Positions 1 to 5,033 of a stretch of 5,033 nucleotides of DNA are shown in pieces; within the stretch, counting starts at the first letter, position 1, and every line of letters starts with the position of its first letter. The notes beneath the pieces are model-generated. The model saw nothing but the letters and a program-made list of their open reading frames with translations, did not search any database and was not told where the DNA came from. The translations under genes and the position numbers were made by a program. Source of the stretch: Desulfobacterales bacterium (GTDB lineage Bacteria > Desulfobacterota > Desulfobacteria > Desulfobacterales > 4be13); NCBI GenBank assembly GCA_029934695.1, contig JAOZLU010000505.1, forward strand, positions 1 through 5,033, written 5' to 3'.

Positions 1-120
1 TTACAAGTTAAAATTAAATTTTCGGGAAACCTTTAAGTATCAGCTTGTATAACAGAAAAGGACAGATCAGTGCAAGAGTTTTATGATTTCATACATGAGG
101 ACAAAAACCCAATCCGCCCT

Positions 121-145
121 GTCATCCCTGCGAAAGCGGGAATCC
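121..145. repeat. Dispersed hairpin repeat, copy 1 (forward)
   Basis: GTCATCCCTGCGAAAGCGGG followed by AATCC forms an 8-bp stem with one mismatch and one G-T pair, closed by a GAAA loop (123-142). It is a member of the common intergenic family of the form GTCATTCCYGC-N4-GCRGGAATCC. It lies in inverted orientation to copies 2 and 3, as in REP/BIME-type clusters. Confidence 0.8.
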
Positions 146-175
146 ACCGTTCAATCGTTCAATGCTTATGATTAT

Positions 176-211
176 GAATTCCTGCTTTTGCAGGGATGAC
201 ATCAGGTTAAG
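176..211. repeat. Dispersed hairpin repeat, copy 2 (reverse)
   Basis: The core at 176-200 is the reverse complement of the copy 1 family, with a stem ATTCCTGC/GCAGGGAT around a TTTT loop. Similarity to copy 3 continues to the right through a degenerate TCAGGTTAAG tail, so copies 2 and 3 are direct repeats about 45 bp apart. An EcoRI-type GAATTC sits at the left edge of the core. Confidence 0.78.
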
Positions 212-220
212 TTTTTATGC

Positions 221-256
221 GGATTCCTGCTTCCGCAGGAATGACAGTCGGCTAAG
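221..256. repeat. Dispersed hairpin repeat, copy 3 (reverse), downstream of fabF
   Basis: This copy has a perfect 8-bp stem ATTCCTGC/GCAGGAAT with a TTCC loop (223-242), followed by the tail GTCGGCTAAG that matches the copy 2 tail. It is 40 bp beyond the fabF stop. No T-run follows in the direction of fabF transcription, so it is not a canonical Rho-independent terminator, but such hairpins may slow 3' decay of the operon message. Confidence 0.78.
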
Positions 257-296
257 ATGCGACCCAAAGGCTGGATATGGTTCCTGGCAGGTGAAT

Positions 297-1550
297 TTAC
301 GGGCGATATTTTCTGAGAATTACCGCCGCATTGGTCCCGCCGAAGCCAAAGGAGTTGCTCATGGCAATCTCTATGTCTGCTTTCCGGGCAACATTCGGAA
401 CATAATCAAGATCGCATTCTTCGCTGGGATTATCAAGATTGATGGTCGGAGGGATGATCCCGTCGTGAATCGCCAAGGTCGTGAAAACAGTTTCAATTCC
501 GCCCGCGGCACCCAGGAGATGGCCGGTCATGGACTTGGTTGAACTGATGGGAATTGAATGCGCCTTATCTTTGAACACCGTCTTGATGGCCATGGTCTCG
601 TAAAGATCGTTCATCTGTGTCGAGGTGCCGTGGGCGTTAATGTAGTCAATGCTGTCATACAGGATACCCGCATCATCAAGGGCAGCGTTCATGCATCTTG
701 CCATTCCCTCTCCATCCGGTGCGGGAGCACTTATATGATACCCGTCTCCGCTCATCCCGTACCCGCATATCTCAGCATAAATGGAAGCCCCTCTTTCAAG
801 AGCGTCTTCAAGCGTCTCAATGATAAGGATGCCGCTGCCTTCCCCCACAACAAATCCGTCACGATCCCGGTCAAAGGGACGGGATGCCTTTTCAGGGGAC
901 TCATTGCGAGTGGAAAGCGCCTTCATGGCATTAAACCCGGCCACGCATGTCTGCGTGATAACAGACTCCGTTCCCCCTGTTATCATCGCATCAGCCCTGC
1001 CTGTCCTGACAATCTCATAAGCCTCACCGACCGCGTGGGTTCCTGCCGCGCACGCGGTGGCAATAGAAGCATTCGGCCCTTTGGCACCCAACTGAATGGA
1101 AACCATTCCGGGGGCCATATTTCCGATGAGCATGGGAATCAGAAACGGGCTGACCCGCTTAGGCCCCTTTGTGTCTATGATCCTGCTGTTTTGCTCCAGA
1201 AATGCAAGCCCTCCCAGGCCGCAGCCCGTAAACACGCCGACCCTGTCCGCATTGGACGCATTGATTTTCAGTCCGGAATCTTCCACCGCCATCCGAGAGG
1301 CAGCCACTGCATAAGCAATGAAATGTTCCATCCGCTTTGCCTCTTTTTTGGGAAGAAAGTCGGTCGGGCGAAACCCCTTTACCTCCCCGGCAATCTTTGT
1401 AGTAAAAGCAGAAGCATCAAAACGTGTGATCTCACCGATTCCCGATTTGCCCGCACACAGCGCAGGCCATGTCTCATCCGCACCGATACCCAGCGGTGTG
1501 ACAAGTCCTATGCCCGTAATAACAACCCGTCTGTTTTTATCGTATATCAT
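297..1550 (-). CDS. fabF: 3-oxoacyl-[acyl-carrier-protein] synthase II
   Basis: FabF (KAS II) condenses malonyl-ACP with an acyl-ACP to lengthen the chain by two carbons. The 417-residue protein has the thiolase fold and normal family length (about 410-415). The catalytic triad is visible: nucleophile C167 in IATACAAGTHA, H307 in NAHGTSTQMND, and H344 in KSMTGHLLGAAGG with K339. The Gly-rich SNSFGFGGTNA loop at 398-408 and the opening RRVVITGIGLVTPLG confirm the N- and C-terminal parts are complete. FabF is favoured over FabB by length and by the acpP-fabF gene order. The start ATG lacks any recognisable Shine-Dalgarno sequence: the bases upstream are degenerate 7-bp repeats. No better in-frame start exists, since a TGA stop lies about ten codons upstream with no ATG, GTG or TTG between, and the next downstream codons already encode the conserved core. 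It is the last gene of the visible operon. Confidence 0.97.
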   Translation of the reverse strand: MIYDKNRRVVITGIGLVTPLGIGADETWPALCAGKSGIGEITRFDASAFTTKIAGEVKGFRPTDFLPKKEAKRMEHFIAYAVAASRMAVEDSGLKINASNADRVGVFTGCGLGGLAFLEQNSRIIDTKGPKRVSPFLIPMLIGNMAPGMVSIQLGAKGPNASIATACAAGTHAVGEAYEIVRTGRADAMITGGTESVITQTCVAGFNAMKALSTRNESPEKASRPFDRDRDGFVVGEGSGILIIETLEDALERGASIYAEICGYGMSGDGYHISAPAPDGEGMARCMNAALDDAGILYDSIDYINAHGTSTQMNDLYETMAIKTVFKDKAHSIPISSTKSMTGHLLGAAGGIETVFTTLAIHDGIIPPTINLDNPSEECDLDYVPNVARKADIEIAMSNSFGFGGTNAAVILRKYRP

Positions 1551-1599
1551 TTGTGATTCGTCAGTTGTAATTCGTCAGTTGCCGGTTCCCAGTCGCAAC
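1551..1599. repeat. Degenerate 7-bp repeats directly upstream of the fabF start
   Basis: On the plus strand seven consecutive heptamers can be read: TTGTGAT, TCGTCAG, TTGTAAT, TCGTCAG, TTGCCGG, TTCCCAG, TCGCAAC. The first four form a 14-bp duplication (1551-1564 and 1565-1578) differing at one base. The array starts at the base next to the fabF ATG, so it occupies the place of the Shine-Dalgarno sequence; the minus strand reads GACGAATCACAA before the ATG. The array shares the 7-bp period, but not the unit, with the array at the right end of the window. The remainder of the acpP-fabF gap holds a possible weak stem of GTTGCCG (1578-1584) with CGGCAAC (1624-1630). Confidence 0.75.
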
Positions 1600-1634
1600 A
1601 GATTGACAACCGCCGACCGGTAGCGGCAACGGAA

Positions 1635-1862
1635 TTAATGTTTATTAATGTAATCAAAGGCACTCTGAACAGATACCAGATTTTCTGCGTCCTCATCAGA
1701 AATATCAATATCAAATTCCTCTTCCATTGACATAATCAGTTCAACAAGGTCAAGCGAGTCTGCGCCCAGATCATCCACAAAGGAAGCCTCCGGCACAACC
1801 TCAGAAATATCAACACTCAGCTTTTCCGCAATTATATTTTTTACTTTATCCTCAACGGACAT
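1635..1862 (-). CDS. acpP: Acyl carrier protein
   Basis: ACP is the small acidic protein that carries growing acyl chains on a 4'-phosphopantetheine arm between the fatty-acid synthesis enzymes. The protein has 75 residues, close to the standard length, and is strongly acidic. The attachment serine is S36 in the DSLDLVELIM motif that begins helix II, and the DDLGADSLD context (30-38) is canonical. Helix I (about 3-16) and the acidic MEEEFDIDISDEDAE stretch (46-60) also match. The ATG has a strong Shine-Dalgarno sequence, AAGGAGA at 1871-1877, 8 bases upstream. It lies between fabG (320 bp upstream, across a palindromic element) and fabF (84 bp downstream). The strong ribosome binding site fits the high abundance expected of ACP. 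No convincing promoter of its own was found in the upstream gap. Confidence 0.98.
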   Translation of the reverse strand: MSVEDKVKNIIAEKLSVDISEVVPEASFVDDLGADSLDLVELIMSMEEEFDIDISDEDAENLVSVQSAFDYINKH

Positions 1863-1931
1863 AAAATTTTTCTCCTTATATTTGGTCGTATGTCAGTGCC
1901 AATAAATCATTATCAGCAGCTCCGAACATTA

Positions 1932-2125
1932 CTGATTCTGACATATTCCTGATTCTAACGGATTTTGTGGCTGCATAAGATTTCAGACAACTGTGATCCC
2001 TGCAAACCGCAGATGAACGCGGATAAACGCTGATGCTCCCGCACTCTGACCGCTGTGAGCGTCTGTCTGCGGATCATATCGGAAACCACAAAAACCGTTA
2101 GAACCAGACATATTCTATGAATCAG
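1932..2125. repeat. Imperfect palindromic element (MITE-like) between fabG and acpP
   Basis: The 320-bp fabG-acpP gap contains no gene but holds a long inverted repeat. The left arm 1932-1970 and right arm 2086-2125 are reverse complements over about 40 bp. The inner 22 bp (1949-1970 versus 2086-2107; core TTCTAACGG and TTTTGTGG) match at 20 positions, and the outer ends share CTGATTC. Nested stems lie inside: CCGCAGA (2007-2013) with TCTGCGG (2066-2072), and ACGCT (2027-2031) with AGCGT (2058-2062). No transposase is present, and no target-site duplication was evident. This fits a non-autonomous palindromic repeat or small MITE inserted in the operon; as RNA it would fold into a long hairpin, so a structured regulatory leader for acpP is the alternative. 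The rest of the gap (1863-1931 and 2126-2182) shows only the acpP ribosome binding site. Confidence 0.7.
2008..2035. repeat. Three phased copies of a 10-bp unit (CGCNGATNAA)
   Basis: Inside the palindromic element the units CGCAGATGAA, CGCGGATAAA and CGCTGATG(ct) follow each other at a strict 10-bp period. From memory this resembles a dispersed intergenic motif of the type CGCAGATNAACGCAGATAAACGC seen in many unrelated bacterial genomes; this was not checked by search. The region reads through without stop in one frame, but there is no start or ribosome binding site. Confidence 0.6.
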
Positions 2126-2182
2126 CGGTTCCCATCGAATAATTTCAGCATGTCACATGGTTACTTCTCACTTTCAGCCTGA

Positions 2183-2923
2183 CTACATATACATTCCGCC
2201 ATTCACATGGATCACCTGACCTGTGATATACGCCGCACTTTCAGAGGCCAGAAACACCACAACAGCTCCCACATCTTCAGGCGTTCCCGCGCGTCTCAGG
2301 GGGATATTGGTGATCATCACCTTCTTTGCATTCTCTGGAAGAAAAGCAGTCATGTCGGTCTCAATAAAACCCGGGGCAACCGCATTGGCTGTAATATTTC
2401 TTGAAGCGAGTTCTCTTGCAACAGCTTTTGTGAAGCCGATGATCCCGGCCTTTGAAGCCACATAGTTTGCCTGGCCCGGGTTGCCGGTCGCACCGACAAC
2501 CGAGGACACATTGATGATGCGGCCATAGCGTTTTTTCAACATTGCCTTTGCGGCAGTCTTCGTGCAATGGAACACGCCCTTCAGGTTTACATCCATGACA
2601 TCATCCCAGTCTTTTTCCTTCATACGCACGAGAAGACCGTCTCTGGCAATGCCGGCGTTATTGACGAGGACATCCACCTGTCCGGTTTCCCCGAGTATTG
2701 TCTCGAAAAAACCTTTCACCTCTCCCTCAGAGGTGATATCCACGCGCAGACCTGTGGCTGATCCGCCTGCCTCAGCCACAAGTTTTTCCGTTTCCTCGGC
2801 CTCGGTGGAAGAATAATTGAAAAAGACTTTTGTATCCGGGTCTGCAAAGGAAAGGCAGATTGCCCTTCCGATACCCCTTGACCCGCCTGTGACAACAACA
2901 GTACGTCTGACTTGATCCGACAT
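2183..2923 (-). CDS. fabG: 3-oxoacyl-[acyl-carrier-protein] reductase
   Basis: FabG is a cytosolic short-chain dehydrogenase that reduces 3-oxoacyl-ACP to (R)-3-hydroxyacyl-ACP, normally with NADPH, in each elongation cycle. At 246 residues it matches the usual FabG length. The cofactor motif TGGSRGIG is at 12-19, D62 lies in the adenine-binding VDIT motif, NNAG is at 88-91, and the catalytic tetrad is N113, S141, Y154 and K158 (SVVGATGNPGQANYVASK context, very FabG-like). PGFIETDM (184-191) and a C-terminal NGGMYM are also typical. The start is supported by AGGG five bases upstream (2928-2931), a modest ribosome binding site. It follows the dehydrogenase gene after 52 bp and is separated from acpP by an unusual 320-bp gap. 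Position next to acpP and fabF argues for a true fatty-acid FabG over a generic dehydrogenase. Confidence 0.97.
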   Translation of the reverse strand: MSDQVRRTVVVTGGSRGIGRAICLSFADPDTKVFFNYSSTEAEETEKLVAEAGGSATGLRVDITSEGEVKGFFETILGETGQVDVLVNNAGIARDGLLVRMKEKDWDDVMDVNLKGVFHCTKTAAKAMLKKRYGRIINVSSVVGATGNPGQANYVASKAGIIGFTKAVARELASRNITANAVAPGFIETDMTAFLPENAKKVMITNIPLRRAGTPEDVGAVVVFLASESAAYITGQVIHVNGGMYM

Positions 2924-2941
2924 GATTCCCTATATATTGCT

Positions 2942-2971
2942 AAGGCAGAGCTGTGATCCGCTCTGCGCCTT
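2942..2971 (-). other. Intercistronic hairpin between the dehydrogenase gene and fabG
   Basis: An inverted repeat pairs AAGGCAGAG (2942-2950) with CTCTGCGCCTT (2961-2971), with a 10-nt loop and a 2-nt bulge. It begins 4 nt after the dehydrogenase stop codon. No T-run follows on the minus strand, so it is not a standard intrinsic terminator. It could protect the upstream message from 3' exonucleases or mark a processing site. The role is inference. Confidence 0.4.
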
Positions 2972-2975
2972 CAAT

Positions 2976-4637
2976 TTATCTCTCGAACAAAATATCCGCA
3001 ACTTTGTCCATGTCCTTTATGATATTCCGACAGCTGCCCATCAGTTCATAATAGGAAACAGTTTCCATAAACTCGGAGACGGTTTTCTGATCAAACACCC
3101 CTGACCCCATCAGAATTTTAAGCATATTCTGACCAACCAGTTGGGCCACGTCATTTGCAAATATCCTCGACATGGTTTTGATATGTTCCGCGCTGGGATC
3201 ATCCGATTCGGCAAGGGTGATTGCCCTTCGGGCCATACTTGCGCCAACCTCGACGTGCGTCATCATATCTGCCAGGAGAAACATTATATACTGATTCCGG
3301 GTCAGCTTGTTTTCATGAACCAGCATGATGGTATCGTTGAGCATCTTTGCTGAAAGACCGTAAAACCGGCATCCCACATCACCGGTCTCAGACTGTTCCA
3401 TTTCGGAACAGATGTCCATATAGAACTCGCCCTTTGTTTTCCGTGTCTTTTTCCATCGGAACGTGCTGATGATACTCTGCTGAATCTCGCTGGTTCCTTC
3501 ATAAATGGAGGTGATCTTCACATCCCGTCTGATCTTTTCCACTTCAAACTCGGAGATGTACCCATAACCGCCGAGGGCCTGCATGGCATCGTCTGCGGTT
3601 CTGATTGCGGCATCTGTGGCGAACAGCTTTGCTATGGAGCCTTCCACCTGCAAATCTTCTTCGCCGGAATCAAGCCTCAGAGCCACCTCGTCCATATACG
3701 CGACAGCAGCTTCAAGCCTTACCGCATTGGGAACAATCAGTTTATGGGTGTATCCCTGCTTTTCCGAAAGCGGTGCTCCGAACTGAATCCGCTCTCTGGC
3801 ATAAGGAATGGCAATGCTGATCGCTGCTTCCCCGGCTCCTAAGGCCATGGCCGCCACCATCAGTCTTGTGTATCCGAAAACCTTGTTGGCCTGTTTCAGT
3901 CCTCTCCCGGGAACACCTCCGATAAGATTTTCAACCGGGACAAAGACATCTTCAAACAAAAGTGAGGCTGTGTTGGAAGCGCGTATGCCATGTTTTTCCT
4001 CAGCCTTGCCAAGAATAAATCCTTCTGTCCCTTTTTCCACAACAAAAAAGGAAGGCCCCTCCGGGGTTTTTGCAAGAAGGGTGATAAAATCAACATAACC
4101 GCCATTGGAGATGAACTGTTTTGTGCCGTTTATCTTATAGCCTGTGATTTCCCCCGCGTCATCTGACACCGGTTCGGCCTTTGTTTTGATCGCGGCCACA
4201 TTGCTTCCCGCGCCCGGCTCTGTCACTGCATAAGCAACAATGGTATCTCCCTCAGCAACGGCCCCGAGCCATTTCTCTTTCTGGGCATCGGTTCCCCCGC
4301 CAAGCAGGGGATCTGCCCCCAGATGGATGGCAAAAAAAGAGGTGGAAATTCCCAGGCAGATTTTGGACACTTCACGGGTCAGCGCACAGCAGTCCCGGGC
4401 ACCGCCCCCCATTCCCCCATATTCTTCGGGAATAAAAAGAAGCTGGAGCCCGATATCCGGTCCCAGTATTTCCCGGATCGTCTCTTCCGGAAAGATTTCC
4501 TTTTTGTCAAATTCAAGAATTCTTTCCCTCGTAAGGAGCCGTTTTTTCAACTGCCTGACAGTGTCCAGAACCATCTCCCCTGATTCGGGATCCAATCCTT
4601 TCAAAATGGTTCCTGTTTCATCTTCAAATGCTGACAT
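2976..4637 (-). CDS. Acyl-CoA dehydrogenase family flavoprotein with C-terminal extension, in a fatty-acid-synthesis operon
   Basis: This 553-residue protein belongs to the FAD-dependent acyl-CoA dehydrogenases, which oxidise acyl thioesters to trans-2-enoyl thioesters and pass electrons to ETF. It has an N-terminal helical domain (about 1-130), a middle beta domain with the first family signature near 137-149 (VTEPGAGSN; N146 replaces the common Asp), and a C-terminal helical domain. The FAD-contact motif RIQFG is at 283-287 and the second signature at 353-372 (Q353, G356-G357, G359, R371, D372). The predicted catalytic base is E380 in IYEGTSEIQ, the position of the MCAD/SCAD glutamate, so the enzyme looks active. 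Ordinary members have about 380 residues; the additional 160 or so (395-553) are predicted helical, recalling the VLCAD/ACAD9 architecture. It begins 3 bp after rpmF and stands where plsX-fabH-fabD usually lie. Its substrate (acyl-CoA or acyl-ACP) and direction cannot be read from sequence. No signal peptide or membrane segment is evident. Confidence 0.93.
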   Translation of the reverse strand: MSAFEDETGTILKGLDPESGEMVLDTVRQLKKRLLTRERILEFDKKEIFPEETIREILGPDIGLQLLFIPEEYGGMGGGARDCCALTREVSKICLGISTSFFAIHLGADPLLGGGTDAQKEKWLGAVAEGDTIVAYAVTEPGAGSNVAAIKTKAEPVSDDAGEITGYKINGTKQFISNGGYVDFITLLAKTPEGPSFFVVEKGTEGFILGKAEEKHGIRASNTASLLFEDVFVPVENLIGGVPGRGLKQANKVFGYTRLMVAAMALGAGEAAISIAIPYARERIQFGAPLSEKQGYTHKLIVPNAVRLEAAVAYMDEVALRLDSGEEDLQVEGSIAKLFATDAAIRTADDAMQALGGYGYISEFEVEKIRRDVKITSIYEGTSEIQQSIISTFRWKKTRKTKGEFYMDICSEMEQSETGDVGCRFYGLSAKMLNDTIMLVHENKLTRNQYIMFLLADMMTHVEVGASMARRAITLAESDDPSAEHIKTMSRIFANDVAQLVGQNMLKILMGSGVFDQKTVSEFMETVSYYELMGSCRNIIKDMDKVADILFER

Positions 4638-4640
4638 TCA

Positions 4641-4823
4641 TTACCCCTCTTCAACTTCAAGCACAGTACGTCCTTTGTAAGAGCCGCAACTGTGACATAC
4701 ATGGTGCGGAAGCTTGATCTCGCCACACTGATGACACTCGGTCACACTCGGTGCCGTAATTTTCTGATGTGTGCGTCGTTTGTCCCGTTTTGACTTGGAT
4801 GTTTTACGTTTGGGAACAGCCAT
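4641..4823 (-). CDS. rpmF: 50S ribosomal protein L32
   Basis: This 60-residue protein is a small structural component of the large ribosomal subunit. The N-terminus (MAVPKRKTSKSKRDKRR) is the typical basic L32 opening that binds 23S rRNA. Residues 30-46 carry two CxxC pairs (C30/C33 and C43/C46), which form the zinc ribbon of the zinc-binding ('C+') L32 type. Length is normal for the family. The ATG is preceded by AGGAG at 4830-4834 with a 6-base spacer, which supports this start. It is the first gene of the operon, and in many bacteria rpmF leads the fatty-acid synthesis genes, tying ribosome and membrane production. Its TAA stop lies 3 bp before the next ATG (TAATGAATG), and the next gene's ribosome binding site (AGGGG) lies inside the end of rpmF, so translation is probably coupled. 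Confidence 0.98.
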   Translation of the reverse strand: MAVPKRKTSKSKRDKRRTHQKITAPSVTECHQCGEIKLPHHVCHSCGSYKGRTVLEVEEG

Positions 4824-4892
4824 AGTAATCTCCTAACCATAAGTTTTTTAATAAATAAACTGAAAATGATTGTCTGATATGTAAAACAGTGT

Positions 4893-4921
4893 CTAGTAAT
4901 TTAAATAAAAAAAATTGTCAA
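4893..4921 (-). promoter_or_regulatory. Predicted sigma-70-type promoter of the rpmF-fab operon
   Basis: Read on the minus strand there is a perfect -35 box TTGACA (4916-4921), a 17-bp AT-rich spacer and a weak -10 box TACTAG (4893-4898; 3 of 6 consensus bases). The DNA just upstream (about 4922-4950) has A- and T-tracts like an UP element. Transcription would start near 4886, giving a leader of about 62 nt before rpmF. The region is far more AT-rich than the genes. The -10 box is the doubtful part; no operator palindrome of a known fatty-acid regulator was recognised. Confidence 0.55.
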
Positions 4922-4979
4922 GAAAATTTCATGATTTTTTATTTTGTTTTCTTGTGATCTCAGAATTTATGTGCTATGA

Positions 4980-5033
<54 letters not shown>

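Noticed and set aside
1..120. End of a further gene at the left edge
   Set aside because: All frames in both directions are interrupted within a few codons. The stretch looks like AT-rich intergenic DNA with no recognisable feature.
221..245. Intrinsic terminator of the operon formed by hairpin copy 3
   Set aside because: The stem is good, but no run of T follows on the minus strand, and the same hairpin family is dispersed as a repeat. Termination here is unproven.
162..542. 126-residue plus-strand open frame at the left
   Set aside because: It begins inside the hairpin repeats, whose translation gives the familiar spurious DSCFRRNDS-like peptide, and then runs antisense through the end of fabF.
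558..1556. 332-residue open frame on the plus strand, antisense to fabF
   Set aside because: It lies entirely across fabF, which has all catalytic motifs and full length. The antisense product has no recognisable domain and no convincing ribosome binding site; it is a by-product of fabF codon use.
1603..1608. TTGACA on the plus strand as an antisense promoter toward acpP
   Set aside because: No acceptable -10 box lies 16-18 bp downstream; the region there is GC-rich.
1873..1903. Promoter for acpP: TTGGCA, 16-bp spacer, TATAAG on the minus strand
   Set aside because: The -10 box would overlap the acpP Shine-Dalgarno sequence, so transcripts would begin within or after it and lose the strong binding site. 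Probably coincidence.
4240..4680. 146-residue plus-strand open frame opposite the dehydrogenase start and rpmF end
   Set aside because: Ser/Pro-rich antisense translation without family features, covering two well-supported genes.

Overview
The window holds one compact operon, read entirely on the minus strand. In transcription order it encodes ribosomal protein L32 (rpmF), a 553-residue acyl-CoA dehydrogenase-family flavoprotein, 3-oxoacyl-ACP reductase (fabG), acyl carrier protein (acpP) and 3-oxoacyl-ACP synthase II (fabF). All five genes look intact. The rpmF-fab linkage is the classic bacterial fatty-acid-synthesis locus. The plsX-fabH-fabD block that usually sits between rpmF and fabG is absent here, and the acyl-CoA dehydrogenase occupies that place.

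The organism is probably an anaerobic member of the Desulfobacterota (a sulfate reducer or relative). This is inferred from protein style (a zinc-type L32 and the FabF active-site context), medium GC content, abundant acyl-CoA chemistry and intergenic DNA rich in short-period repeats. No marker here fixes the genus, so the assignment is tentative.

Layout from right to left, the direction of transcription: a 7-bp tandem array (4980 to the window edge); an AT-rich promoter region with a TTGACA box (about 4890-4950); rpmF, coupled to the dehydrogenase gene by a 3-bp gap; a 52-bp gap with a hairpin; fabG; a 320-bp gap containing an imperfect palindromic element of about 194 bp; acpP; an 84-bp gap carrying degenerate 7-bp repeats that run up to the fabF start codon in place of a Shine-Dalgarno site; fabF; and a tail with three copies of a dispersed hairpin repeat. 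Nothing recognisable lies in 1-120.

FabF, FabG and AcpP together perform condensation and ketoreduction on ACP-bound chains; dehydration, enoyl reduction, initiation and malonyl transfer must be encoded elsewhere. A full-length, catalytically plausible dehydrogenase inside this operon suggests it may act on acyl-ACP or connect acyl-CoA and ACP pools. That is the most interesting functional hypothesis here, but it is inference. The second point of interest is the amount of palindromic and tandem-repeat DNA placed between essential lipid genes.
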